64,000 nt of DNA from assembly GCF_007997305.1 (NCBI RefSeq), contig NZ_VORZ01000002.1:1-64000 (forward strand), in the 5' to 3' direction. How positions within the stretch are numbered: the first letter of the stretch is position 1; each line of letters opens with the position of its first letter. Shown here piece by piece: positions 28,797 through 38,227 of the stretch. The notes under the pieces are model-generated. The model did not search any database and was not told where the DNA came from. It was given only the letters and a program-made list of their open reading frames with translations. A program made the position numbers and the translations under genes. Origin of the DNA: Psychrobacter frigidicola (lineage in GTDB: Bacteria > Pseudomonadota > Gammaproteobacteria > Pseudomonadales > Moraxellaceae).

Positions 28797-30101
28797 ATGA
28801 AATTCTCAAAATTTGGGCAAAAATTTACCCAACCAACTGGCATCTCGCAGCTGATGGACGATCTAGGCGATGCCTTAAAAAGTGACCAGCCTATCAATAT
28901 GCTGGGTGGCGGCAACCCTGCCCGTATTGAAGCGGTCAATGAAGTATTTTTGCAGACTTATAAAGCAATTGGTGATGATGGACTAGAAGGAACTGCCCTT
29001 AATGCCATGGGTAATTATTCTAACCCGCAAGGCGATGCCGCGTTTATTGATGCTTTAGTAGGCTTCTTTAATCGTCATTATGATTGGAACTTGAGCGCAG
29101 AAAATATCGCCCTCACCAATGGCTCACAAAATGCTTTCTTTTATCTATTTAATTTGTTTGGCGGTGCTTTTACCGATGAGCACAACCAATCGGTAGATAA
29201 ATCTATCCTACTGCCCTTAGCACCAGAATATATTGGCTATAGTGATGTGCATGTTGATGGCCAGCATTTTGCCGCAGTGTTACCACATATTGATGAGGTT
29301 ACTTACAATGGCGAGGAAGGCTTCTTTAAATATCGGGTAGACTTTGAGGCGCTAGAAAACTTGCCCGCGTTGGTTGAGGGTCGTATTGGCGCAATTTGCT
29401 GCTCACGTCCGACCAATCCAACGGGTAATGTATTGACCGATGAGGAAATGAGCCGTTTAGCAGAAATTGCCAAACGCTATGAGGTACCGCTCATTATTGA
29501 CAATGCTTACGGTATGCCGTTTCCCAATATCATTTATTCAGATGCCCATTTAAATTGGGATGATAATACAATTTTATGTTTTAGCTTGTCTAAAATTGGC
29601 TTGCCGGGTGTACGCACGGGAATTATTGTGGCAGCGCCTGAAGTGATTGCCGCGGTCAGTTCGATGAATGCGGTCGTCAATCTAGCCCCTACACGCTTTG
29701 GTGCGGCGATTGCCACGCCATTGGTCAAAGATGACCGTATCAAGCAATTATCTGATGACGCTATTAAACCGTTTTATCAGCAACAGGCGAATACAGCGGT
29801 GCGGCTGTTAAAAGAAGCGTTGGGCGATTATCCATTAGTAATTCATAAGCCTGAAGGCGCGATATTCTTATGGTTATGGTTTAAAGATTTGCCCATTGAT
29901 ACCGTTGAGTTGTATGAGCGTTTGAAAAAACAAGGCACCTTAATTGTGCCGAGTAAATATTTCTTCCCCGGTGTCGATGTGGCAAACTATCCGCACGCGC
30001 ATAAATGTATCCGCATGAGTATTGCCGCTGATGAGCAGACGCTAATTGATGGTATCAAGGTGATTGGAGAAGTGGCTCGTGAGCTTTATGATGCGAGTTA
30101 A
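28797..30101 (+). CDS. avtA: Valine--pyruvate aminotransferase
   Basis: PLP enzyme, fold type I, that interconverts valine and alanine (2-oxoisovalerate + alanine to valine + pyruvate). 434 residues, close to E. coli AvtA (417). The N-terminal MLGGGNPA region, the RPTNPTGNVLTDEE loop, the Asp-Tyr pair in IDNAYG and the Schiff-base lysine in SLSKIGLPGVRTG are all visible. It stands alone downstream of the AT-rich island. Confidence 0.93.
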   Translation: MKFSKFGQKFTQPTGISQLMDDLGDALKSDQPINMLGGGNPARIEAVNEVFLQTYKAIGDDGLEGTALNAMGNYSNPQGDAAFIDALVGFFNRHYDWNLSAENIALTNGSQNAFFYLFNLFGGAFTDEHNQSVDKSILLPLAPEYIGYSDVHVDGQHFAAVLPHIDEVTYNGEEGFFKYRVDFEALENLPALVEGRIGAICCSRPTNPTGNVLTDEEMSRLAEIAKRYEVPLIIDNAYGMPFPNIIYSDAHLNWDDNTILCFSLSKIGLPGVRTGIIVAAPEVIAAVSSMNAVVNLAPTRFGAAIATPLVKDDRIKQLSDDAIKPFYQQQANTAVRLLKEALGDYPLVIHKPEGAIFLWLWFKDLPIDTVELYERLKKQGTLIVPSKYFFPGVDVANYPHAHKCIRMSIAADEQTLIDGIKVIGEVARELYDAS

Positions 30102-30162
30102 ATTAACCATGATGCAAGACTAGCTCACTTAACTTAATTTTAAAGAAAAGTACTTCAGTCTA

Positions 30163-30537
30163 TTATCGCTGTTTTAATAAGCTGCTTGGTTTACTCACTG
30201 TCTGAAAAGTCTTAGTCCATAAAGTGAGGGCATAGAGCACATAAGAGAGCAGGCAAGTATTAATAATATCATGGATACTGGCCTTTATCTCTACGCTGCC
30301 TAATTCCGAGAGGCCTAGCTCTGCAATAGTATGGCGGTTGTCTAAATACTCGCCTAATAAGGCAATGCAGGTCACTGCGATTAAAGCAATAAATGATCGG
30401 ACACTTTGCTTTTTAAAAATTGGACGCAGTAGTATTAAACATAACAGATAGATACTGATGCCAACATACATATGTAGCGCATCTTTATCTAATCCAGTAA
30501 CAGCTATAATGCCATCTTTAAAATTTCCAAATTCCAC
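30163..30537 (-). CDS. Small membrane protein, possibly VanZ-like
   Basis: 124 residues with three hydrophobic helices (about 23-40, 47-64 and 92-107). The pattern of a conserved Glu near the second helix end (LLGEYLDN) and SIHDIINT before the third helix recalls VanZ-like proteins, but the match is weak and I would not rely on it. It is a single gene between avtA and hisH with normal composition. Confidence 0.6.
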   Translation of the reverse strand: MEFGNFKDGIIAVTGLDKDALHMYVGISIYLLCLILLRPIFKKQSVRSFIALIAVTCIALLGEYLDNRHTIAELGLSELGSVEIKASIHDIINTCLLSYVLYALTLWTKTFQTVSKPSSLLKQR

Positions 30538-30663
30538 TGAGGTCTCACTACCTTAATACAAAAAATCGTTATATCAAAAAACGCTCATAGTTATAATGCG
30601 CATTATATAAATCTCGTTGTTCATAAGAAACCTCAGCAACAAGTCTAAAAGCAAAAACGATTA

Positions 30664-31308
30664 CTAAATATCCCAATCCACAAAATTCTTTAATAGTTGT
30701 AAGCCGGCGTTATGACTTTTTTCTGGATGGAACTGGGTGGCAAATAAATTATCTCGCAAAATACTGGCACAAAACGGCTGCCCATAATCACAAACCGCAG
30801 CAACTTGTGAGCTGTTTTCTGGCTCACAATAATAACTGTGCACAAAGTAAAAGTGCGAATTTTCCGCAATACCGCGCCACAAGGGATGCGCAAAATTCAT
30901 GCCGCTAATGGTATTCCAACCCATATGTGGCACTTTAATTTGGCTACCATTTTTATCCGTCCATACCGGATTAAACGCTTTCACCGTGCCATCTAAAATA
31001 CCGAGACACGCTGTGCCACCATTTTCAGCGGTCTGATGAAACAACGCCTGCATACCCACACAGATGGCCATCACGGGCTTATTGAACACCGCCTGACGGA
31101 TTACCTCGTCAATACCTGCCTCATGCATGCCAGCCATACAGTCGCGCATCGCACCAACGCCTGGAAATACAATCTTATCCGCAGCGGCGACGACTTTCGG
31201 GTCATTGGTGATAGAAACTTCCGCGCCGACCGCTGATAGTGCTTTGCTGGCAGAGTGCAAATTACCCATGCCATAATCTAGTAATGCAATTTTGGTGGCT
31301 CGACTCAT
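30664..31308 (-). CDS. hisH: Imidazole glycerol phosphate synthase, glutaminase subunit
   Basis: Class I glutamine amidotransferase that feeds ammonia to HisF in histidine synthesis. 214 residues (E. coli 196). Visible motifs: DYGMGNLHS at the N-terminus, PGVGA, the nucleophile cysteine in AICVGMQAL and the His-Glu pair in QFHPEKS. The start ATG directly follows the hisB stop, so the two are co-translated. The synthase partner hisF is not in this window. Confidence 0.96.
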   Translation of the reverse strand: MSRATKIALLDYGMGNLHSASKALSAVGAEVSITNDPKVVAAADKIVFPGVGAMRDCMAGMHEAGIDEVIRQAVFNKPVMAICVGMQALFHQTAENGGTACLGILDGTVKAFNPVWTDKNGSQIKVPHMGWNTISGMNFAHPLWRGIAENSHFYFVHSYYCEPENSSQVAAVCDYGQPFCASILRDNLFATQFHPEKSHNAGLQLLKNFVDWDI

Positions 31309-31962
31309 CTAAAACGCCTCTTTGGTCGACGGCAAGGTATTTAGCGCGCGCTCATCATATTCACAAGCCATACGCAAGGCACGAGCAAAGGCTTTGAACG
31401 TACACTCGATTTGGTGATGGCTGTTTTTACCTTTTAGATTGTCCAAATGCACGGTCATCCACGCATGATTAACAAAGCCGTAGAAAAACTCACTGAATAA
31501 ATCCACATCAAAAGTGCCGACATGCGAGCGGGTAAAGGGAATATCCATATGTAAGCCCGGACGACCCGATAAATCAACCACTGCGCGGGTTAACGCTTCA
31601 TCGAGTGGCGCATAAAAATGCCCGTAACGACGAATGCCCTTTTTATCACCGAGCGCTTTTGCAAATGCTTGCCCAACGGTAATACCGGTATCTTCAACAC
31701 TGTGGTGATCATCGATAAAGGTATCGCCGTTACATTTAATATCTAAGTCAAACAAACCGTGACGCTTAATCTGATCAATCATATGGTCCAAAAATGGTAC
31801 GCCGGTATCCACTACCCCTTGACCAGTACCATCAAGATTCACCGTACAGGTCACTTGCGTCTCCGCAGTATTGCGCTCAACCGTCGCAATACGCGGGGCA
31901 TGGCCGTATAGGTTTTGAGCAGAATTTTGATTTTGTGCAGTAGAATTAGAATTGGCTGTCAT
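31309..31962 (-). CDS. hisB: Imidazoleglycerol-phosphate dehydratase (monofunctional HisB)
   Basis: Mn2+-dependent dehydratase of histidine synthesis. 217 residues, only the IGPD domain; the phosphatase half of the E. coli fusion protein is absent, as in most bacteria. Metal-binding motifs [11 protein letters not shown] and [11 protein letters not shown] are intact, as is [13 protein letters not shown]. About 20 N-terminal residues rich in Asn and Gln precede the family core. First gene of a hisB-hisH pair. Confidence 0.96.
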   Translation of the reverse strand: MTANSNSTAQNQNSAQNLYGHAPRIATVERNTAETQVTCTVNLDGTGQGVVDTGVPFLDHMIDQIKRHGLFDLDIKCNGDTFIDDHHSVEDTGITVGQAFAKALGDKKGIRRYGHFYAPLDEALTRAVVDLSGRPGLHMDIPFTRSHVGTFDVDLFSEFFYGFVNHAWMTVHLDNLKGKNSHHQIECTFKAFARALRMACEYDERALNTLPSTKEAF

Positions 31963-32287
31963 GGCTACTCTCTATAAATAAAAAAGCAAACAATAAAATT
32001 GGGCTATCAATAAGCCCAACGTGTTCTCAATTTGAGAAACATAAAATCGAATCGGTATCTGTTGGCTGCCATTGTCCTATCCTCTCTAGAAATATCTTAT
32101 ATCTAGGAATAGTCGGATTAAGACCAGCACGCCATTATTTACCCTTATCATAGCAAACCCTGCGATTTACTGCCATGACCAAGCGGTATACGACGCGCAA
32201 TTTTGTGCCATTCTGCTAAAATACAGCCTTTAGTATTATCAATCGACCTGATAATCCATCACGCCACCATAAACGCCGGAGCCAACT
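31963..32287. other. Divergent intergenic region with hisB leader structures
   Basis: Holds a stem-loop TTGGGCT/AGCCCAA (31999-32019) and a palindrome TTCTCAATTTGAGAA (32024-32038), both in the 5' leader of hisB. On the minus strand the first is followed by TTTTATTG, too poor for a strong terminator. There is no run of His codons as in enteric attenuators. No gene is seen. Confidence 0.4.
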
Positions 32288-32710
32288 ATGCCTTTAGAAG
32301 CCATTGCCATCAATCGCTTGGATGCACCACTGATTCAAAAACCTGCGCGCGACAATGAATTGGCCGAGCGTCTGCAAACTTTATATGACACCGATGACAA
32401 TCAGCCTGCCGGTATGGAGGTGCTCACTATCATAGAACAAGGTTTTAAACGCGGTCAGTATCTGTATGTCGGCATGTTCAATGACAAGCCTATTGCCGCC
32501 GTGGGCTGCTTTGATGACGGGCAAACAGATGCCAAGCGCTTGCAATATTTAACCGTGCATACCGAAAACCGCAATCGAGCGATTGATGCTAAGTTTATTA
32601 AACTGGTCTATGATGCGGAAGTAAAAAAAGGCGTGCGTCAATTTGTGCCAGTCGATGCCGATATCCATCGCATTATGACCGAATACGACTTGCTACAGGT
32701 CAAAAGCTAG
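32288..32710 (+). CDS. GNAT-like protein, possibly PanZ/PanM-type acetyl-CoA sensor
   Basis: 140 residues. The middle (GQYLYVGMFNDKPIAAVGCF, then LQYLTVHTENRNRAIDAKFI) has the strand-strand-helix pattern of a GNAT acetyltransferase, with a degenerate acetyl-CoA loop. The layout is like PanZ/PanM, which activates PanD self-cleavage and senses acetyl-CoA. panD is not nearby, so this rests on overall pattern only. An N-terminal leucine-rich stretch (ERLQTLYDT) precedes the fold. Confidence 0.6.
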   Translation: MPLEAIAINRLDAPLIQKPARDNELAERLQTLYDTDDNQPAGMEVLTIIEQGFKRGQYLYVGMFNDKPIAAVGCFDDGQTDAKRLQYLTVHTENRNRAIDAKFIKLVYDAEVKKGVRQFVPVDADIHRIMTEYDLLQVKS

Positions 32711-32804
32711 ATGCCTTTGTTATCAACGCAGTAAAATCTACTTTGAATAACCTGACCTCTGAAGTCAATTTTTACCTTTTTATTACGGTTAGTGTAAAAA
32801 TAAC

Positions 32805-32833
32805 TTGACAGCAGCGCCAATATTTAGTTTAAT
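32805..32833 (+). promoter_or_regulatory. Sigma70 promoter of tRNA-Phe
   Basis: Perfect TTGACA (32805-32810), 17-base spacer, TTTAAT (32828-32833), followed by the GC-rich AGCGCC discriminator typical of stringently controlled stable RNA genes. Confidence 0.85.
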
Positions 32834-32850
32834 AGCGCCTCAACGAAGAC

Positions 32851-32926
32851 GGCTCGATAGCTCAGTCGGTAGAGCAACGGATTGAAAATCCGTGTGTCGG
32901 CAGTTCGAACCTGCCTCGAGCCACCA
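32851..32926 (+). tRNA. tRNA-Phe (GAA)
   Basis: 76-nucleotide cloverleaf. Acceptor arms GGCTCGA and TCGAGCC, discriminator A, encoded CCA; D-arm GCTC...GAGC; anticodon stem CGGAT/ATCCG with anticodon GAA; variable loop; T-arm GGCAG-TTCGAAC-CTGCC. It is a single gene with its own promoter and terminator. Confidence 0.97.
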
Positions 32927-32942
32927 TTCGTTTTAGAATTCT

Positions 32943-32977
32943 AAAAGCCTCAAACATTAATGTTTGAGGCTTTTTTT
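32943..32977 (+). terminator. Terminator of tRNA-Phe
   Basis: A perfect palindrome: AAAAGCCTCAAACAT (32943-32957) pairs with ATGTTTGAGGCTTTT, followed by more T residues. Confidence 0.9.
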
Positions 32978-33094
32978 ATGCTTGTAGATTACTGATTTAA
33001 AATCCTACTATACGCTTGGTTAACACTTTTGGGCTATAGTTTATATCATGGCGCTGATTATACTAAAAATCATTATCGTTAATAGGTAAAAACT

Positions 33095-33595
33095 ATGCGA
33101 GAGTTTAATTATGATTTAGATTATAAAAGCCTAAATCTACGTGAGCAGCCTGAGCTATACCGTGTCGGTCGCGGCGAGCAAGGGGTATTATTGGTTGAGC
33201 CGTATAAATCTGAAATATTACCGCATTGGCGCTTTGCGACGCCTGATATCGCAACCGAAAGTAGCAATATTATTTACCAAATGTTCTTAGAGTATCTGGC
33301 TGCGGATGATTTCGTTGGTGCTGATATGGCACGCAAATTTATTCAAATGGGTTTTACACGGGCACGGCGCTATGCCAATCATAAAGGCGGTAAAAAATAT
33401 AAAGGCGCGGTGCCTGACGATAAAAAAGGGCAAAGCGGAGCACACGGTCGCGCAGAGCTACCACGCCAAGAGGAAGATCCCATCAAAGCTGAATCGGCTC
33501 GTATTTTTAAACAAAAATGGGACTGTTGCCGTGACAATGAAGATTATTTAAGGATGAAAGCGGAGCACCGTGAACGTTATAAAGATGTTGAATAA
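33095..33595 (+). CDS. DUF4385 family protein
   Basis: 166-residue soluble protein of unknown function, matching the DUF4385 family by VGRGEQGVLLVEPYKSEILP, HWRFATP and the helical DMARKFIQMGFTRARRYANHKGG segment. The C-terminal third is highly charged. No enzyme motif is apparent. It is a single gene between tRNA-Phe and gph; function unknown. Confidence 0.8.
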   Translation: MREFNYDLDYKSLNLREQPELYRVGRGEQGVLLVEPYKSEILPHWRFATPDIATESSNIIYQMFLEYLAADDFVGADMARKFIQMGFTRARRYANHKGGKKYKGAVPDDKKGQSGAHGRAELPRQEEDPIKAESARIFKQKWDCCRDNEDYLRMKAEHRERYKDVE

Positions 33596-33724
33596 TACGC
33601 CAAAATTTAGATAGCCTCGGACACTGTGCTAAGCTAAGTAAATTAAAATATGATTTGTATAGCAATTATTTTTAATTACCAGCAATTACCAATTACCAAT
33701 GATAATAAATAGTGAGCATAAATA

Positions 33725-34399
33725 ATGACTAAAAAACTGTTAATGTTTGATTTTGATGGCACTTTGATCGATAGCGTCCCTGATTTAGCGGATGCGACTA
33801 ACCAGATGCTCACGCAATTGGGCAAACCAACTCATACGCTTGATACGATAACAGAATGGGTAGGTAACGGGGCACGAGCGCTGGTTGAACGTGCCTTATC
33901 CGGTAGCAACAACGTCGATGCGCGTCTATCTGTAGCAGAGATTGAAGCGGCTGAGCAATTATTCTTTACCGCTTATGCTGAGCATGACGTTAGCAAAACC
34001 ATTACTTATCCGGATGTTGACCAAGGTCTACGTCAATTAAAAGAAGCTGGCTTTACTTTAGCGTTAGTCACCAATAAGCCGATACGCTTTGTCCCAAATA
34101 TTCTGGATGGCTTAGGGTGGACGCCATTATTTGATATGGTATTAGGCGGCGATAGCTTGTCCACTAAAAAGCCTGACCCCGCCCCGCTACTTCATACCTG
34201 CAAAACCCTAAATTTTGACCCCGCACAAGCCGTTATGATTGGCGATTCTATTAATGATGTCTCAGCTGGCAAGAATGCAGGCATCGAGACTATCGGTCTG
34301 TCTTATGGTTATAATTATGGAAATGATATCCGTGATAGTCAGCCAAATCAAGTCTTTGATAACTTCGCAGATTTGCTTGCTTACCTGCTAGAAAAATAA
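33725..34399 (+). CDS. gph: Phosphoglycolate phosphatase (HAD family)
   Basis: HAD hydrolase that removes 2-phosphoglycolate formed in DNA repair. 224 residues. Motif I DFDGTLIDS with the nucleophile Asp, the helical cap domain (about 17-95), motif II VTNKP, motif III lysine in TKKPDP and motif IV GDSINDVSAG. The group Gph/PgpB-like fits best, though related sugar-phosphate phosphatases cannot be excluded by eye. It stands alone, with a terminator behind. Confidence 0.88.
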   Translation: MTKKLLMFDFDGTLIDSVPDLADATNQMLTQLGKPTHTLDTITEWVGNGARALVERALSGSNNVDARLSVAEIEAAEQLFFTAYAEHDVSKTITYPDVDQGLRQLKEAGFTLALVTNKPIRFVPNILDGLGWTPLFDMVLGGDSLSTKKPDPAPLLHTCKTLNFDPAQAVMIGDSINDVSAGKNAGIETIGLSYGYNYGNDIRDSQPNQVFDNFADLLAYLLEK

Positions 34400-34485
34400 G
34401 CTTTTGGTGTCTTAGTTTTTAGTATCCAGCTTTTATTTCTCAAATTAACAATATGAATGCTAAAAGCCTTAATGGCATACCCTTA

Positions 34486-34519
34486 CAACACTCCCCTCAA
34501 AACAACACTCCCCTCAAAA
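34486..34519. repeat. Perfect 17-base tandem duplication
   Basis: CAACACTCCCCTCAAAA occurs twice head to tail, at 34486-34502 and 34503-34519, just before the gph terminator. It looks like a recent replication slippage product with no obvious function. Confidence 0.9.
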
Positions 34520-34523
34520 ATTG

Positions 34524-34555
34524 AAATAGCGCGCTTAAAGACGCTATTTTTTTTT
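34524..34555 (+). terminator. Terminator after gph
   Basis: AAATAGCG (34524-34531) pairs with CGCTATTT (34542-34549), then a long T-run. It ends 31 bases before the fhs start, so fhs must be transcribed from a promoter very close by or by readthrough. Confidence 0.75.
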
Positions 34556-34586
34556 GAGTGCTATAAAGATTAAAGAGACTTTCAAC

Positions 34587-36296
34587 ATGACTGTACCTAG
34601 CGATATTGCTATTGCTCAGAGCACGACCTTACAATCCATCAATAGCATTGCCGCAAAAATTGGCCTATCTACTAATAATATAGAACCTTACGGGCACTAT
34701 AAGGCGAAGATAAATCCCAACGATGTTTTTGCTAAGCCTGCAAAATCCAAACGTAGCAAACTGATATTGGTCACTGCGATTAACCCGACACCTGCCGGTG
34801 AAGGTAAAACCACGGTCACAATTGGTCTCGCTGATGCTTTGAATAGAGTTCATCAACAGCAAAAGTCTGCTGAGATAACGATGGTTGCCTTGCGTGAGCC
34901 TTCATTAGGCCCAGTGTTTGGGATGAAAGGCGGTGCGGCTGGTGGCGGTTATGCACAAGTGTTACCGATGGAAGATATTAACCTACATTTTACTGGCGAC
35001 TTTCATGCCATTGGTGCGGCCAATAACTTATTGGCTGCCATGCTGGATAATCATATCTACCAAGGTAATGCGCTGAATATTGACCCAAAACAAGTATTTT
35101 GGCGACGGGCGGTAGACATGAATGATCGTCAGCTGCGCAATATCATTGACGGTATGGGCAAAACCACCGATGGCGTCATGCGTGAAGATGGCTTTGATAT
35201 CACTGTTGCCTCTGAAGTGATGGCTATTTTTTGTTTAGCGACAGATTTGGCTGATTTAAAACAGCGTTTGGGCAATATCTTAGTGGCATACAACAAAGAC
35301 AAACAACCTGTTTATGCAAGAGAACTCAATGCCCACGGCGCTATGGCTGCTTTATTAAGAGACGCACTCAAACCAAACTTAGTACAAACTATCGAGGGCA
35401 CACCAGCCATTGTTCATGGCGGTCCCTTTGCTAATATCGCTCATGGATGCAACTCCGTGATTGCCACTCGCGTTGCCATGCATTTGGCAGATTACACGCT
35501 TACAGAAGCTGGCTTTGGCGCTGACCTAGGGGCGCAGAAGTTTTGTGATATTAAATGCAGACTATCAGGTCTGACACCAGATGCTGCCGTTATTGTCGCT
35601 ACCATACGAGCGCTAAAATACAATGGCGGCGTTGCTAAAGATGCGTTAACTACTGAGAACTTATCAGCGCTTGCACAGGGTCTACCAAACCTATTCAAAC
35701 ACATCGAGAATATGCAAAATGTTTACGGTCTGCCAGTCGTCGTCGCTATTAATCAATTTGTTAGCGATACCGATGCTGAAGTAGAGATGGTAAGGCAGGC
35801 GTGCCAAGAAAAAGGCGTTGAGGTTGCTCTAACACAAGTATGGGAAAAAGGCGGTGCGGGCGGAGAAGCATTAGCGAATACATTACTTAATCTACTCAAA
35901 GATCAAGATGACCAATCTAGCCAGTTTCGTTTTTCTTATGACAGTGACAACACCATTGAAGATAAAATTCGTACGGTTGCTCAGCGTATTTATGGTGCTA
36001 AAGATATTGACATTAGTATACTTGCGCAGTCTAAGATTCGCCAATTAGAAGCACTCCATCTAGATAAAATGCCTATTTGTATCGCTAAAACTCAATACTC
36101 ACTAAGCGATAATGCCAAGCTACTGGGCCGACCTACTGGCTTTGATATCCATGTGCGTGATATTAGTATCTCCTCCGGTGCAGGATTTATTGTGGTTATC
36201 TGCGGCCCTATTATGAAAATGCCAGGCTTGCCCAAACGTCCTTCAGCTGAACGCATTGATGTGGACGATACTGGCAATATTACGGGGTTGTTTTAA
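34587..36296 (+). CDS. fhs: Formate--tetrahydrofolate ligase
   Basis: ATP-dependent synthesis of 10-formyl-THF from formate and THF; supplies one-carbon units for purines and formyl-Met-tRNA. 569 residues (family about 555). P-loop in [17 protein letters not shown] (about 63-79, quoted in part: TPAGEGKTT), the [12 protein letters not shown] loop, and the conserved C-terminal [21 protein letters not shown] region. I chose ATG 34587 over an in-frame TTG at 34554 that lies inside the gph terminator. Confidence 0.95.
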   Translation: MTVPSDIAIAQSTTLQSINSIAAKIGLSTNNIEPYGHYKAKINPNDVFAKPAKSKRSKLILVTAINPTPAGEGKTTVTIGLADALNRVHQQQKSAEITMVALREPSLGPVFGMKGGAAGGGYAQVLPMEDINLHFTGDFHAIGAANNLLAAMLDNHIYQGNALNIDPKQVFWRRAVDMNDRQLRNIIDGMGKTTDGVMREDGFDITVASEVMAIFCLATDLADLKQRLGNILVAYNKDKQPVYARELNAHGAMAALLRDALKPNLVQTIEGTPAIVHGGPFANIAHGCNSVIATRVAMHLADYTLTEAGFGADLGAQKFCDIKCRLSGLTPDAAVIVATIRALKYNGGVAKDALTTENLSALAQGLPNLFKHIENMQNVYGLPVVVAINQFVSDTDAEVEMVRQACQEKGVEVALTQVWEKGGAGGEALANTLLNLLKDQDDQSSQFRFSYDSDNTIEDKIRTVAQRIYGAKDIDISILAQSKIRQLEALHLDKMPICIAKTQYSLSDNAKLLGRPTGFDIHVRDISISSGAGFIVVICGPIMKMPGLPKRPSAERIDVDDTGNITGLF

Positions 36297-36362
36297 TAGC
36301 CATCACACCCCAAAAATAAATCAGCGGCTGTTATATCGTCCGTATTGCTTATACTGTTTGTG

Positions 36363-37940
36363 CTATTTACTGCGATAGCTTAGTGCCTCAGACACATGGG
36401 CACTACTAATATTAGGGCTATCAGCCAAATCAGCAATGGTGCGCGCCACTCTTAACACACGGTGATAGCCGCGCGCTGACAGCTTGAGTCGTTGCTGTGC
36501 CATCTGTAATAACTGCTGCTCGCCCTCGCCTAATTGGACATACTCATCAAGCTCGCTTGGGCTAAGCTCATTATTGACTTTTTGTTGCCTTGCTAACTGA
36601 CGCTTATGGGCAGCGATAACTCTCATTCGCACCTGCTCGGAGCTTTCACCAGCGTGGCTGTTTTGCAAGTCCGCAATCGGTAATGCTGGCACGGTGATAT
36701 GCAAGTCAATACGATCCAGTAGTGGCCCTGATAGTTTGTCTTGATAGCGTTTAATCTGCTCAGGACGACAACGACAGCGTCCGGATCCGTCTCCATCATA
36801 GCCACAAGGACATGGATTCATGGCAGCAACCAATTGAAAATTAGCCGGGAACGTCATTTGTGAGTTGGCACGACTAATGGTAATTTGCTTGGCTTCTAGG
36901 GGCTGGCGCAATACCTCTAACACACTACGATCAAACTCAGGCAGCTCATCCAAAAATAGCACCCCTTTATTGGCCAAAGTAATCTCTCCAGGCTTGGGAC
37001 GTGAACCCCCACCGACGAGTGCAACCGCCGATATGGTGTGATGTACTTGCCGAAAGGGTCGCGTACCGTAGTCATAGTCGCTGTCTGCTACTGAATACGT
37101 ACTGGCGACTTCTAGCGCGTCCTCCGCGCTCAAATCTGGCAAAATAGTCGGGAGACGTGATGCCATCAGGGTTTTACCAGAGCCAGGAGGTCCGGTAAAT
37201 AATAGCGAGTGTCCACCAGCTGCGGCAATCTCTAACGCCCGTCTGGCATGATGTTGCCCCTTTACATCAGCTAAATCCACTTGATAGCTGGCATTAGGCT
37301 GAATGCACCTTAATGGAACGACTGCCAAACGCGCCTCCATCGCACTGGGATCGGCTAGCGATTGCAAATGCGCACACACCTCTTTAAGGCTTTGCGCAGC
37401 TAATATCGTTACGCCTTCAACACGGCTGGCATCGCTGCTATTCTCCATTGGCACGATTAATTGCCGTGTCTCTTCTGATTGCTGTGTTTCTTGCAATAAC
37501 TCTGATGGCAACATTTTTAATCCTAATGTTTTCAATGCCAAGGCTTCTGCTTTTATCGCTCGGGCAACCGCTAGACTGCCCGTTACTTGCCTCAGCTCCC
37601 CATTCAGTGCCAGCTCACCAATAAATTCAAATGCGGATAACACGTCAGGGTCAAGCTGCCCGCTGGCTGCCAAAATACCAATTGCAATAGGTAAATCTAA
37701 CCGTGCACCATCTTTGGGTAAATCAGCTGGCGCTAGATTAATCGTCAAACGTCGATTGGGAAACTGAAAGCCAGAGTACAAAATAGCCGAGCGCACCCGA
37801 TCTTTACTTTCTCGAACTGCCGCTGCGGGTAGCCCTACGATAGTCAGTGCTGGCAAGCCTTGGGACAGATGTACCTCAATAATCACCTTTGGCGCGTGCA
37901 GGCCGACGACTGAGCGGGTATAGACTTGAGCGAACGACAT
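36363..37940 (-). CDS. comM: YifB/ComM-family AAA+ ATPase
   Basis: Mg-chelatase-like AAA+ protein. ComM is a hexameric helicase that promotes branch migration during natural transformation. 525 residues: N-terminal ChlI-like domain with a Lon-protease-like fold (about 1-190), AAA+ core with Walker A TGPPGSGKT (about 240-248), Walker B LFLDELPEF, sensor 1 MNPCPCGY with the cysteine-rich GSGRCRC insertion, and a C-terminal helical domain with LSARGYHRVLRVARTIADL. It fits a naturally competent lineage, as does dprA in this window. Confidence 0.93.
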   Translation of the reverse strand: MSFAQVYTRSVVGLHAPKVIIEVHLSQGLPALTIVGLPAAAVRESKDRVRSAILYSGFQFPNRRLTINLAPADLPKDGARLDLPIAIGILAASGQLDPDVLSAFEFIGELALNGELRQVTGSLAVARAIKAEALALKTLGLKMLPSELLQETQQSEETRQLIVPMENSSDASRVEGVTILAAQSLKEVCAHLQSLADPSAMEARLAVVPLRCIQPNASYQVDLADVKGQHHARRALEIAAAGGHSLLFTGPPGSGKTLMASRLPTILPDLSAEDALEVASTYSVADSDYDYGTRPFRQVHHTISAVALVGGGSRPKPGEITLANKGVLFLDELPEFDRSVLEVLRQPLEAKQITISRANSQMTFPANFQLVAAMNPCPCGYDGDGSGRCRCRPEQIKRYQDKLSGPLLDRIDLHITVPALPIADLQNSHAGESSEQVRMRVIAAHKRQLARQQKVNNELSPSELDEYVQLGEGEQQLLQMAQQRLKLSARGYHRVLRVARTIADLADSPNISSAHVSEALSYRSK

Positions 37941-38227
37941 AGTAGCTTCTTAATTTAAAAGATTATTGATAATAGACTACTCTTTATCAGTGCGCAAATG
38001 TCGTGTCTTATGCCTTACGAAAAATTTTCATTTAATACTGGCCTGACACGTTAATGATATGAAAACTTGTCAGCTTCCACACTCTAAGCAGGGATTTGTT
38101 ATAATAGTTGCCAGCTATTTAATCGTCATTATTAACACTATAAAAAACCAGCAATACAAGAGTCTTAAACTGCACAGTATTAGAGTAAATAAATAACGAT
38201 ATCTACAGTCAAAAAGAGGAATGTCGC

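Noticed and set aside
32851..32926. tRNA-Phe as an attachment site for a mobile element
   Set aside because: No integrase gene and no repeat of the tRNA 3' end in the window; flanking genes are normal and the AT-rich island is 4 kb away.
38041..38227. FNR/Anr box before hemN
   Set aside because: No TTGAT-N4-ATCAA type sequence with acceptable match was found, although one is expected for an anaerobic gene.
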